This document shows positions 1 to 11,818 of a DNA stretch of 64,000 nucleotides, piece by piece. The notes under the pieces were generated by a model. That model did no database searches and was not told the DNA's origin. It saw only the letters and a list, made by a program, of their open reading frames with translations. Within the stretch, counting starts at the first letter, position 1; every line of letters begins with the position of its first letter. The DNA comes from Tetradesmus obliquus (lineage: Eukaryota > Chlorophyta > Chlorophyceae > Sphaeropleales > Scenedesmaceae). Where the stretch lies: assembly GCA_030272155.1 (NCBI GenBank), contig CP126191.1, positions 1,138,501-1,202,500 of the forward strand, in the 5' to 3' direction. A program made the position numbers and the translations under genes.

Positions 1-1402
1 AACAACAGGTGGGCGACAAGACCATTGCAATGTGGCTGTTTGACGCGGAGATGTACACCAACATGTCCACGCTCTACAAGTTGTTGACTGCTGTCTCCTC
101 TCTCTGCTGTCTGCGGCCTGCTTTTGCCGACTGCAGGTGGGCGACAAGACCATCGCGATGTGGCTGTTTGACGCTGAGATGTACACCAACATGTCCACGC
201 TCAACGAATCTACACCCGTCACGGAGCGCGGCATGGCGCTGCACAAGATGATCCGCATGGTCACCATGGCGCTGGGAGGTGCGGCGGCTGTCACAAAAGT
301 TGTTACTTTTGTGTTCTTCACACTGCACTTGTCGCAGCACACGTTGTAGCCGCCTGGTGCTGCGCCTGTTTGGTTTCAAGGCTGCTTTGCTCCATGCACA
401 CACCTGCTTGATTGGAGCTTATGTACCTTTTGTGACACGTTAATGCAACATGGTATGTAACATGTATTGCAACATGGCTGCAGGCGAGGCGTGGCTCAAC
501 TTCATGGGCAACGAGTTTGGGCACCCGGAGTGGCTCGACTTCCCGCGCGAGGGCAACGAGTGGAGCCACAAGCACTGCAGGTGTGCAGTTGGTTGATTGG
601 TGGTGCTGAAATGGGTTGCGTGACTGCATGTTGGGATGCATGGAGCCAGGAGCATTGCAGTTGTGGGGGTGTGTTGTATGGAAAGTGAACACTGATGTGC
701 GGTGGCTGCTGGTGCAATGCAGTGCATCAGGCAGTGGAGCCCTGTTGGCATGGACCGCATGCACTTCCAGATGTGGGTACGCTTACTCTGGAAACTCTGA
801 TGCTTCTGCTGCTGCGGATGCATATGTGCCTGCAGGCGCCAGTGGAGCCTTGTTGACACGGACCACATGCGCTACCACCAGCTCAACGAGTGGGACAGGG
901 CCATGATGGAGCTGGACGAAAAGACAGGCTTCCTCAGCAGCAGCACGCAGTGGGTCACAGCCATCGACCAGGAGCGACAGGTGAGGGGTCGTGCCCATTA
1001 GTCGATGCCAGTTATACACAAGGAGGGCAAAGACGGGCTTCCTCAGCAGCAGCACGCAGTGGGTCACAGCCATCGACCAGGAGCGACAGGTGAGGGGTCG
1101 TGCTCATTAGTCGATTGCCAATGTCATATTTATGGAGTGCAATGACGGGCTTCCTTAGCAGCAGCATGCAGTGGGTCACAGCCATCGACCAGGAGCGACA
1201 GGTGAGGGGCTGTGCCTGCTGGCGTGTGGTGGCCATAGTTGGTGTGATGCAGATTCATAGAGACAGAGGCACTCAGGCTGCATGTCGGACCATGATGCTG
1301 GTTGAGAGTGATGTGTGCTGAACGCGCAAGCATGGATCCTGCTCTGACAATCCACCGTAGGGTGCGAAGCCGACGGTTGAACGTGCTGGTGACATTCGTT
1401 TA

Positions 1403-1436
<34 letters not shown>

Positions 1437-2515
1437 GCCAGGTGCTTGTTGCGGAGCGCGGGCCGCTGGTGTTTGTGTGGAACTGGCACCCGTCCGAGGA
1501 CTACGAGGGCCTCAAGGTGGCGGCACCAGAGCCAGGTGCGGCCCTGCACATGCAACTACAGACAACCGTAGTATCACAGCAAATTACAACGATGAGCTGT
1601 GGCTGACAAACAAAACCATGCGTCAGGCTCAGGTTGATGCAACCAAGTATGACGCAGCCAATCAACATGCTGCCCGGTACCTGCCGTTGCACTGCAGCCG
1701 ACGTTTTTGTGTTGCGATCAGACCCTTCAAACTTACCTGTTTGAGCCGCTGACACTCTTGCAACTAAACATGGCATTACTGTATGTTGCTTTGTATCGCA
1801 GGCAAATACAAGGTGGTGATGGACAGCGACGCGTGGAACGTGGGCGGCCAGGGCCGCGTGCACTGGGACGGCGAGCACTTCACGCAGCCGGCTGAGGACG
1901 GCAAGTTCAACGAGCGCGACCAGTACTTCCAGGTGCGTGCGAGGCTCGGCGTCTTTGCTTTTAAGAAAGCGGGTATCGGTTTTAGGAAAGAGTAGTGGAA
2001 TACATTTTTGTGACATGCCGTTTGTGTGTGGAGTAGACATTCCACGTCACGCTGGTCGGTGCACAGCTACAGCTCTGTTTCTTGTTCACATGCTCATGCT
2101 CTTCGTGCTGCCCCTGCATCAACTGCTGCTGCAGGTGTTTGCGCCCTCCCGCACTGTGGTGGCTTACATGAAAGAGACGGAGAACATGCGCCAGCAGCAG
2201 CAGCAGCAGCAGCAGTCGCAGTCGCAAGACAACGCAGCAGCTTCATCGGGCGGCCGCTTCAGTGCATACATCCAGTCACGCACTCCAGCTGCACCAGCAG
2301 AGGGCCCCTACAGGAATGGCAGCGGCAGCGGCAACGGCAACGGCAATGGCAGCAGCAGCGAGGGTGGGCGCTTTGCCGCGTACTACAAGTCACGGGAAGG
2401 CGGCAACAGCAGCAGCAGCAATGGTGCGGCCGATAAAGGGGCGGGTTACAGCAGCAGCGGCGGTGATGGTGGCAGGTTTGCTGACATCATCAAGCAGCGG
2501 TACAGCAAGCGGTAG
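1..2515 (+). CDS. Starch (1,4-alpha-glucan) branching enzyme, 3' part
   Basis: GH13-family branching enzyme, which makes alpha-1,6 branches in starch, presumably in the plastid. The 5' part lies outside the window. Blocks that join in phase are 137-278, 484-580, 836-980, 1442-1535, 1802-1932 and 2135-2515 (TAG). The translation begins at [12 protein letters not shown], just after the place where the family's last catalytic Asp is expected, then shows [20 protein letters not shown], the [18 protein letters not shown] segment and the all-beta C-terminal domain ([18 protein letters not shown]). The last exon ends in an unusual Gln/Ser/Gly-rich tail of about 110 residues carrying three GGRF-type motifs. 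The introns hold partial copies of its own exons (see repeats). Family assignment is firm; the tail's role is unknown. Confidence 0.93.
9..79 (+). repeat. 5'-part copy of branching-enzyme exon 137-278
   Basis: An AG acceptor at 7-8 is followed by a near-identical copy of the first ~70 nt of the exon that starts at 137 ([20 protein letters not shown]). It then diverges into intron sequence. It is the upstream, acceptor-bearing type of partial copy. Confidence 0.85.
724..1200 (+). repeat. Partial copies flanking branching-enzyme exon 836-980
   Basis: Upstream, 724-775 is a diverged copy of the exon's 5' end ([10 protein letters not shown] region) behind a possible CAG acceptor. Downstream, 1029-1090 and 1142-1200 are two copies of the exon's last ~60 nt ([19 protein letters not shown]), each followed by the same GTGAGGGG donor and a related stretch of intron. 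The unit is about 110 bp. The three donors at 981, 1091 and 1201 are all intact. Confidence 0.85.
1407..1438 (+). repeat. CTG tract at intron 3' end
   Basis: About ten CTG units on the sense strand lie directly before the acceptor CAG (1439-1441) of exon 1442-1535. Confidence 0.8.
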
Positions 2516-4611
2516 GTTGCTGCTGCTGCGTTGATGTGGTTCTGATGCTGCCGGGTGGTGTGGCTGCTGCTGCCATTGCTGCCGCAGCTGCGCTGCTGTG
2601 TAGCGCCTGTGTGGGTGGGTTCTGCGGGTGCAGGGCTGGGGTATTCGGGGCATGGGAGCATGGGTCGGGATGCAGGGATTGAAAGGGTGGTGTTGCTTGG
2701 TTGCTGCCTTTGCAAGAGCTTGACGCCATCATGTTCATTGTCAGGAGGTCAGCCAGCGCCAGCTGAAGCTGCAATTCCTGCAGCTTTGGCGTTTGGGCAG
2801 TATGTGTGCACAAGTTGCTGCAGCGTTGAGTTTGGTGTCAGGCGCTGATATGACATTGTCAGCTTGTTATGCTTGGCGTTGTGCTCCGTTGCATCAACAC
2901 ATATGACAAAATGACTGGTGCTATGCATGTAGGTAACCATTTGCTGGAACGTATTAAATACCAGTTTCCGTTCTGTGGAATCAACAGTGTTGATTGTCTG
3001 TGATAGTGGTGTCAAATTTGTGATATTGTGGTGTGTTCGTTGCACAGGCCTTGACCTAGGTTGATGCAGGAGTGCAGTGTTGCGGTTGGTTCTGTTCAAA
3101 AACAACACTCGCACGGGCAGGTGCACTGTTATGCCTATCTCAGCAGCATGTGTTGCATTAAGCCCGCGCCGCTCAGTAGTGGCCAGGGCCTGTGTTGTGG
3201 CACTACCAGTGCTCGAGCCCGCAGCGTGGAGCAACTGTGGTACAGTTGCAAGCAGGAGAAAACAGATGCAGCCAGTGTGTGGCTGGTCGCTTTGTGTTTG
3301 CATTGCTGATTGCTGTTGAGCCTGAAGATCTGGCAGACCTTAAAGTGAAGGTGAACTGACAGGGTGCCCCGAGGTGCCTGGGATGTTTGAATGCACTCAG
3401 TGGCAGCTGATGTCACAGCCAAGTTCTCTCACTCTGTAACACTTCGAATGTGGCAGGCAAGGTTGAATTCCCTTATGCAATGCATGCACGTTATAACCCT
3501 TATATACTGATGTGATGTGCAAAGGCAGGTTAGTGTTTCGACCGAGTTGTGTTACCTGCAATTCTCTATATCTCAGAGATACTGTGTTGCACTGCAACGC
3601 AGCAGTCAGCGCATGCACTTGCTGGAACGCAAGATAGCTTTGCGCCGCAGGGGAGGTGCACGTCGGACGCTGCCACAATGATACTTGTGTTACGCCTATT
3701 GCAAACTGGTCTGAGACTCGGCCTCCAAATTCGTGGGCTGACGATGAAAGCTCCGGAGCTCGAGTCCATCACTACAACTGATTGCGGCCGGGCCTGAGAG
3801 CGCACTACGCACGGAATGATAAACAGCTTCTCGAATGTTTGAAGAAGCTGCGGGTCCATATACGCAGAGTTTCGTGTGCACAGGCGGGAAACACGCTGCT
3901 CCCGCCAAAGCGCAGATGACGCTGTGTGGAAGCATCTTATGGCATTTCAAGAGCTAGACACGATATGAGCGCAGTAGCCGGGTGGTAGAAGCTTGTGAGA
4001 CACATGTGCTGACCCTAGAGCCAGCACTGCAGCAGCAGCAATGCCCGACCCTCAAAATTCATTGCACATGGACAGCTGGCAGCTGCATGCACATATGCAG
4101 ATTATTTCCTACACCGATGTAGGCTTTACGTCAAAGCAGCAAAGCTTCCTGTGCAAGTGAAAAATCAAATGACAAGCTGATGTGGCAGCTGCCATGACCG
4201 GCAGCCAGGCTATGCCTGCTGGGCTTCCATGCACGTTTCAGCTATAAGTGACATAGCGTTTTACAGCAGCTACAACTGTCGCCTGTCACACTATTCACTG
4301 CAGTATGTTATACTTGTACAGCAAAAGTGCTGCATTGCAAAACGGTCAGATGCACCATATGCCCTCCTGCACAGTGGCTTGTGTAGCACCATGCTCCTGG
4401 CTGCTGCTCAGTGATGTGGCACCATCTGCCCTCCTGCACAGTAGCTCGAGTAGCACCATGCTCCTTGCTGCTGCACAGGAAGTGGCACCATCTGCCCACC
4501 TGCACAGCAGCCTGAATCTGGTTGGCCTAGCTCGTGCACCATTTCTGGTTGGGGGCCAACACATGGTGCACTACTGGATACCTTGCACCAGCTAACAGCC
4601 CGCAGATTCAG
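2516..4611. other. Convergent intergenic region
   Basis: This lies between the stop codons of the branching enzyme (+) and the glycosyltransferase (-), and so holds both 3' UTRs. I see no supported gene. It holds one copy of a ~32-nt dispersed repeat at 3481-3514. At about 4355-4510 there are three loose repeats of a sequence with CACCAT, CCTCCTGCACAG and TGCTCCTGGCTGCTG elements, period near 65 bp. Confidence 0.6.
3481..3514. repeat. Dispersed ~32-nt repeat, copy 1
   Basis: Contains GCACGTTATAAC followed by CTTATATACTGATG. A second copy with few differences is at 30895-30926. Confidence 0.7.
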
Positions 4612-7100
4612 CTAGAACTCAACTCGACCCTTTGGCTGTTGTGCATCACCACTAACACTACTAGCTCTCCTGCTGCTGCTGTTGTCTCTAGCATATGCTC
4701 CATCAGCAGCAGCAGTGCGTCTGCCCATTGGCTCATCTTGCCCTTGCTGCTGTTCTGCTGCAGTCGCATCTCCAACTGCTGCTGCAGCTGCAGCAGTTGC
4801 CAGAGCCAGCTCTATCTCATCTGCTGCTCGTTGGAAAGGGTGGCGCTGCAGCACATGCTCCTGCAGTGCGCCTGACAGGGCCTCGGCAGCAGCAGTGTAG
4901 CTGGAGTTGTGCAGCACCTGCAGCAACACAGCAGACATCAACTTTGTGGTTCCACTGGCAGGTGCAATCAGTTTTCTTACACAAACCCTGTGTGGTGTGT
5001 ACAGTGTCTGCAGCAGGTGTTGCCTCCAGCAGTCCCAGGACCTCAGCGCGACAACGTCAAGTAAACTACCACTGTTCTTGTTGGCAAAAAGCCTTCTCGC
5101 AAAAAGCCTGTTCAGTGGTGAGCCCCAGGCTGCCGCCAGGACAGGGTTAGACAACATGATTGAGCAACATTGGACATACCATGACGCCAACGGAGTGCTC
5201 TCTGCAAAGTCATTGGTTGAGCACAACCATGCTGTTCAGACCAGACCCACAGACGACACTGACCTCACGCATCAGCTCCACTACAGCCTGGCGTGTGTAG
5301 GCAAGCTGGCTGTCTCCAGCTCTGGGGGCAGGTGCGTGGCGGCTGATCACTGCAGCGCCTCTGTGTGCCAGCTTCAACGCTTGGTCCAGCTGCAAGCCCA
5401 CACACAAAAGTTCGCTGCCTGGTGACAACAAAGTGTGTGCAATTTTTTTGTTTTTTGCAGTTAGTGTAGATTGAAACCATGCTGGCGATCTGCGCAGCTG
5501 TTCATGCAGAAAGACAAGCAAACTAGGACCGTTCGGCTGCAGCTGCTGCACTCCAGGAGAATCATTGGCGACTGGTTTGGTGGCTGAATCACACTAGAAC
5601 ATAGCTAGCTACAAAGATGCACTACATCTGAAGAGGCATCTGCACTGCAACAGCGTTTTAATTCTCAGCGGCTCAGTAGCTCACGGACTCAAAATGGAAA
5701 GGAACAGCCGCCAGAGGCACGCCATGGAATGCAGCCTCGTAGACGGAGTGCAGCCCAGCATGGCTCACAAAGGCTCGTGTGTTGGGATGCCCAAGCACAT
5801 CCTGGCAGCAGCAGCACACCCCGCAGCAGCAGCAGCATAACAGCAGAGTCATGGCCCAAGTCACTCAAGTCACTCCAGTTGTCAGGTGAATAGCATCATC
5901 AAGCCGCGCAGCGTGCGACAGAGTTGTGCAGCTGCACTGCAGAGCCTATGCGTACCTGCGGCAAGAGATCGCAGCGCATGCATGCTGTCAGCAGCGCAGC
6001 AGGGCCCGTGCTGCGTAAACCCCAGCAGTGCTCATTCGGGCAGCAAAAAAGGCAGCAGAAGCCAGGCTGCAGCACAAGAAAAGAAGAACGTACCACGAGG
6101 TTGGCACCACCAGCTCACAGCTTTCAACAGCGCAGCACACTGAAGTTTCTTACGCAGCGTTTGTACGCACGTTTTGGTCCACCCATGGCACGATCGTGCA
6201 GTTGTCACCCAGTGGGATGTCAGGCAGCTTCAAACCTGGCGGCAGGCCCGCCTGCTTCATCGCCCACAGGAAGCGCAATGCACAACCTGACAACCCCGCT
6301 TATTTGTGTCTTGCTGTCAGCACCAAAAGGCTACAGCTTGCAGAGCATGGAACACTAGTCTAAACACGTACGAGCTGTTTGTACGCACGTTTTGGTCTAC
6401 CCACGGCACGATCATGCAGTTGTCACCCAGTGGGATGTCTGACAGCTGTAGGCCTTGCGGCAGGCCCGCCTGCTTCATTGCCCACAGGAAGCGCAGTGGA
6501 GCCAGGGCCACAAAGGCGTGAGCCATCTCAAGAATGTCTGCAGAGCATGGCAAAACAGATCTGATGTGCAGGGTGCATGGGTGTATGCATTGCATGCGGC
6601 ACAGCGCTGAAAACGCAGATGACAGGTGGTGGTGTTGGAGGACCCAGCATGCATGATTGCAGAGCTGTTGCTGTTGGCCTGACTCGTGCGCACATCGCTT
6701 GCACTGCAAGCTGGCATCTGCGCTGTTTGAAGCTGAAGCAGCACATATAGCCCGGATCAATGGCAGAGAGGCAGCGCAGCAGTCGCACCTGTTGCCTTCG
6801 GTGATGTGCCAAACACAGGCAGTTTGGCGAATGCAACCAGCACCATGCCACTGCTGGCAGTAATCGCTGCACCGTGGCATCTATCTTGTCTGATTCATAG
6901 CAGACAACTGTCAGGCTGAGGCGGCACCTGTTGCTGTCAGTGAAGAGCCCACCACAGGCATCGTGCCAAATGCAACCAGCACCAAGCCGCTGCTGGCAGC
7001 AGCAATGAACTCTGCCACTTCTGGCGGCGAGGTGATGGGCTGGGCTGCCCTGGGCGAGCCTGGCCCCACCATCACCTACAACAACAATAACAAAACACAT

Positions 7101-7135
<35 letters not shown>

Positions 7136-8435
7136 GATCATCCCATGGCGTCAGGGCTGCCCTGGGCGAGCCTGGACCCACCATCACCTGCATTTGCAGA
7201 AGACAGCAGGCACAGCATCATCATACTGATGTTGTTCACGCACCAAAGTTGAGTACAAGTGCAAGGTGGCTGGTAGGTGGCTGGCAGAGGCCAGCCAGCG
7301 TCATATGCAGCTTTTCCGCACCCAGTGAGCAGTACCACAGTAACACCGCGGCCCAACAGGAGGTGCTACACTACTTTTAGTAAAGACAACACAGTACATT
7401 GCATGCAGTGCCCCTGCAGGCACGCACCACACCTGGTTGGCTGCCAGCGGCCATGGGTACTCCACCAGCCAGCTTCCAAGTGTGACCTCCAGTTGTAACA
7501 ACGCCACTGCTGCTAACACATGGCAGGACCCCACAGCATGTTGCATGCCGTGTCTTGTTCATGCATGTGCTTCACACCTGATTGGCTGCCAGCGGCCGTG
7601 GGTACTCCACCAGCCAGCTGCCAAGTGTGACCTCCAGCAGCGCCTCACACTTTTTGCTCCTCACACCTCTCACTCTTGCCAGCATGTTTGACAGCGGGCA
7701 GCAGCCAGCAGCCCTCGGCAGGCCGTGTGCGGCTCTGATCTTTTGCACAGGGAAGGGCAGAGCATCTGAGAGGTGCAGCAGGGCGTGCTTTGTGGCGTAG
7801 GCGGCCAGGTTTAAGGTGTAGCCTTTGATTGTATTGAGGTCTGTCAGTGACAGCCCGGCACCAAACTGCAGCAGCAGCAACAGCAGGTGCGCCGCACCAA
7901 TGGTCATTGGAAGGGGCTAGGCAAGGGTGTGGTGATGATAGTTGCACAGCCTCAGACTTTACTGGCGTCAGACTGAGAGAACAGCAGCCGAGAACGTGCA
8001 CTGTACAGCAGGCGCTTATCACACAAAAAGTGCCCGCCCGCCTAGCAGTGCAACTGTTGCACACCTGTGGCACGCTGGGTGGCCCCGTCAGCAGTGCATT
8101 GCCGTTGATGTCAATAAACGGCACTCTGCCCAATGCATGTGACAGCAGGCAGGCCAGGTTGTCGCTAATGACACTGCCAGGCAGCCCCACAGCCATGACT
8201 GCATCTGGCTGGAAGTTGCGCAGCCTCTGCAGGAGGCAAAAAAAGGTTTTGAAATGGCAGCGGCAGAGAAGGAGGCATCATGTAGGCCCGGAATGGTAGT
8301 CGCTGCTGCGGCAGGCTGCTGTGCAAGCATACGCAGTCCATCAGCAGCACAGCAGCTTAGCGGGACCCTGCGTGCATAGGCATGCAACTGCTGCCACTAG
8401 AGGAACTTGAATACAAGGCCAATCACCTGCTAGTG

Positions 8436-8487
<52 letters not shown>

Positions 8488-9416
8488 GCGCCCACCTGCA
8501 TGAGTTCCACGTCTCCCAGCACGCCCTCCGCAGCGCCTGCCCCCGCCCACTTGAAGAACAGCAGCATGAGGCCGCCATTCAGCGCTGAGCCAGTGACACT
8601 GCCTGCGGCTGCATAACCGCAGCAGTGCAAGTCATTTGCGAGCGAGCATGATGGAAAGACCCAGGTGCTGAAATCAGGGGACAACAGAGGGCTAGGTAAG
8701 GCTACAGTACAGCGCTGCATCACGGCGTGCTTGCGGCACATGCAGCAAATGCTGCTCTTTGAGCTTGCAGCTCACCTGTGAACTTCATCATGATCTTCAT
8801 CATACCACTGCTCTTTGTCGTGCTGCCGTTGTGCTGCTGCTGTGTGGTGTAGTTGTACTGGTATGCGATGCCATGGTACTGCATGGCTGCTGCTGTCGCT
8901 GCGCTGCTGTAGCGAGCCGCGGCATCCTTTGTGAACTGCACTGCGGACTCTGAGCACACCACCAGCACAGACTGGCCCCTGCAGGAGAAGATTTGGAGGC
9001 ATGGAGTCAGGTGTACACATGTGCGCAACGCAACAGGTTCTGCATGTTGGCGAGGCTGAGACGTGGAATCCAACAAGCACCAGCTGCAAATGCTGTTAGC
9101 CAGTTGCCATCAGCCATACTTGTTGCAGGCAGCTGTTGCAAGCGACAACACATATGCACAAGTGCGCCGCGCAGGCCCTCAGGGACCAGGCACACAGCAG
9201 CACGCACCGGCTCTGCAGCTCAGCTGCAACGCCCATCAAGTCAAACGTGGGGCTGATGGCATGTATTGGCGCCACAACAAACTTCAGGGCGGTTGTGCCT
9301 GGTGACAGCTGTGACAGCAGCACCAGCTGTAGCAGCAGCAGCACTTGCTGCTGCGCTTGCCCACCGAAGACGATGCTACGACGTGCTGAGACGCGTTCTC
9401 TCGTGTAAGCATGCAT
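4612..9416 (-). CDS. Family-1 UDP-glycosyltransferase (UGT-like)
   Basis: Transfers a sugar from a UDP-sugar to a small acceptor; the acceptor cannot be told. Exons on the minus strand are 9416-9208, 8978-8776, 8608-8496, 8226-8065, 7865-7674, 7631-7578, 7075-6928, 6537-6389, 5801-5685, 5389-5264 and 4917-4612. Every junction is in phase and gives 592 residues. The start is followed by a hydrophobic, signal-like run (VLLLLQLVLL). The N-terminal Rossmann half has FVVAPIHAISPTFDLM. The C-terminal half has EYPRPLAANQ, VMVGPGSP, LVLVAFGT, the IVPWVDQ motif and the UGT signature (SHAGLHSVYEAAFHGVP, then LDQ), ending in REVLHNSSYTAAAEALS. The tail is Ala/Gln-rich, without the membrane anchor of animal UGTs. 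The donor of exon 5389-5264 is the weaker GTCAGT. The introns carry several exon copies. Confidence 0.88.
6172..6281 (-). repeat. 3'-part copy of UGT exon 6537-6389
   Basis: Repeats the exon's last ~110 nt (LRFLWAMKQAGLP to VPWVDQN) with several substitutions and an intact GTGCGT donor. It lies downstream of the functional exon. Confidence 0.85.
6789..7187 (-). repeat. Partial copies flanking UGT exon 7075-6928
   Basis: Upstream, 7187-7140 repeats the acceptor and the first ~48 nt (VMVGPGSPRAA) before running into a CTG tract. Downstream, 6866-6789 is a more diverged copy of the last ~75 nt, ending GCAACAG with a GTGCGA donor. The functional exon lies between them. Confidence 0.8.
7433..7486 (-). 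repeat. Complete second copy of 54-nt UGT exon
   Basis: A full duplicate of exon 7631-7578, with GGAG before it and GTGTGG after it. Over 54 nt there are three differences. Two are silent and one changes Arg to Trp in the EYPRPLAANQ segment. Length and phase (0/0) are identical, so either copy, or both, could be spliced in without a frame change. Confidence 0.85.
8436..8486. repeat. CTG tract in UGT intron
   Basis: About 17 CTG units on the + strand (CAG in the sense of the minus-strand gene), just after the donor of exon 8608-8496. It is an exception to the usual sense-strand CTG near acceptors. Confidence 0.8.
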
Positions 9417-9894
9417 GACGTGTGGATAGTCGACGTAGATCGGCTTGGTCAGCAGCAGTACGAAACTTACGAAGAAAGTAGCTGTCAATGGTTTGTGCGT
9501 ACCAGGATAGAAAGTGAGACACATTGCTTCGTATATTCATGACTATACATAGTGCAAGCATCACAGTCGCTCCAGTGCCTGCAGCCTGTAAGCGAGCCCT
9601 TAACAGGCTTTGAACTTCATCTGTGTCAGCCATTGAAGTAGCGGGAGTGCGTCAAGCCTAAAACACATCATTTAATGACAACGGTTTCTCTCATGCTCCG
9701 GTTCAGGCGATGACTGCTACTACTGCTGAGCCGCGCGCACCTGCAGAGCTTCTGATTGTGAGAAGTCCACACCTGAACACCGTGTGTTATTCTTCATACC
9801 AAACTGCCGTTATACCTATACACGACGAATATGATACCGTTACCGTCAGTACGGCGTGATTCTTAGCAAGCTCCACACACTGTAGCCTACAGCC
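9417..9894. promoter_or_regulatory. Divergent intergenic region, UGT / MYND gene
   Basis: About 480 bp separate the two start codons, so the promoters of both genes must lie here or overlap. No clear TATA box or motif was identified. Confidence 0.4.
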
Positions 9895-10840
9895 ATGAGC
9901 AGCAGCATGCCGCCCAGGCGTCAAGAGCAGCCACACGAGCAGCAGCATGAGCAGACGCTGCGTGCTATGGAAGCCTCAGCACGCCAGCTACATGAACTGC
10001 TGCAAACGCGCTCTGCCTCGAGACTGCTGCAGCAGCCCCCACCTGCTGCTGCTACTGCCACGCATAAACAGAAGGAGCTGATAGCATACAGTGACATCTA
10101 CACTGCAAAAATGTTGAAAGCATTACAACTCCAAACAGCAGAAGCAGCAGCAGCAGCGCCCGGCCGCATGCTAGGCCTGCTGCTGCGTCACAAGGCAGTC
10201 CACAGCGTAGGCACCCTGCTGGCTTGGCTGCAGCAGCGGCCAGAGAAGCTGCAATTCCACCTGATGCAGCAGGCCAACGCAGCAAAGCTCAGGGGCTCCA
10301 CCCCAACAGATGTGTGGGGTTCAGCTTGCAATGCGCTTATGGCACTAAGCAGGGAGCTCTGGGCAGCTCAGCAGGCGCCCCAGCCAGCCTGCAGTGCGGC
10401 AGCGCTGGCAGCAGCAACACTGCAGCAGCTGGAGCAGTCAGGTGCGCGCCTGGGTCCTGTGTGCTGCTTACTTGAAAGCTGCGGGAAGCCTAACTGCGGA
10501 GCATTAGCATGCTGCTGCTGCTACTGCTGCTGCTGCAGCTGCTGCTGTTTCAGTTCATGCAACTTCAGTTGCGCATCAATCACCTCATTGCCCTCTGCAT
10601 TGCTGCTGCGTTACACATTATCACATTTGTTGACGTTGCTATGGCTTAAATGGTAACATGATGATGATGATGATGGTTATCACATTTGTTTTACTTACAG
10701 AACGCTTGCTGACAATTCAGGCTTGTTGATCAGCAAGCCCAGCAGCAAGGTTCCATCCCACTCAGCTGCTTGGCTTCTTACCCTGCGGTGATGATTCTGC
10801 CTCTGTTGCTGCTGCTGCCGCCGCCGACGCTGCTGCTGCC

Positions 10841-10871
<31 letters not shown>

Positions 10872-11405
10872 TGTTGGCGATCACGCAGGGCTGCTCAGCA
10901 GCTTGCATGCCAGCATGGTGCCGCTGGTGCAGGCCATCAGGCAGCAGTGGGGCAGCACCCAAGAGCGCTGGACTCCATTTTACTTGGTGTTGGGCACCAT
11001 GCGGTCCGTGATGTTTGCGACAGAAGTGTGCTTCTGCAGCGCACGTGAGCTAGTGCCTGCTGCACTGCAGCACGCTGCGTTGCAAGCAACTCTGCTGATG
11101 CTGCAACAGCTTCAGGGCTGTGCAGCACTGTCACCACCTGCCACGACAGACACACGTGCAGCCAGCAGCCAGGGTGGCAGCAGCCGCAGCAGCAGCAGCA
11201 TCAGCAGACTGTACTCATCTGTCTTTGATGAGCAATGGTTTGAGATTGGGCTGCTGTACACACTTCACACCTTGCGTCAGCAGCAGCAGATGTCAGCAGA
11301 AAATGCGTCGCTGGTGGAGCAGATGCTGCTTAACGAGGCAGTGCAGGGGTTGCTGTGGCACCCCGTGGTCGCCTTTGTCTCGCTGCTGCACCAGCAGCAT
11401 CAGGC

Positions 11406-11446
<41 letters not shown>

Positions 11447-11786
11447 GGCCAGCGTCAATGCTGCAGCTGCTGCCCATCCCCGCCTTCCACCAAGACATAA
11501 CACTGCCAGGTGGCCAAGCATACCTGGACGCAGCAGCAGCAGTATTGCAGGTGGACCTCAGTAGGGGCACAGACGAGAATGTTGTGCAGAACACCTGGAA
11601 GCGAGCCAACTTGGCTATTGCTGTCCTTGATGGCAGCTTGCGGGCATGGGCTGGCCGCAGCATCCAGCAGGGGATGCAGGCAGCAGGTGTGCAAGGTTTG
11701 CAGGACCAGGCCTGCAGCCATGTCATGCTGTCGCCAGCTGCTGTACGGGCGGTGCTGGAGCTGCAGCTGCTGGCTGCTGCCGCAGT

Positions 11787-11818
<32 letters not shown>

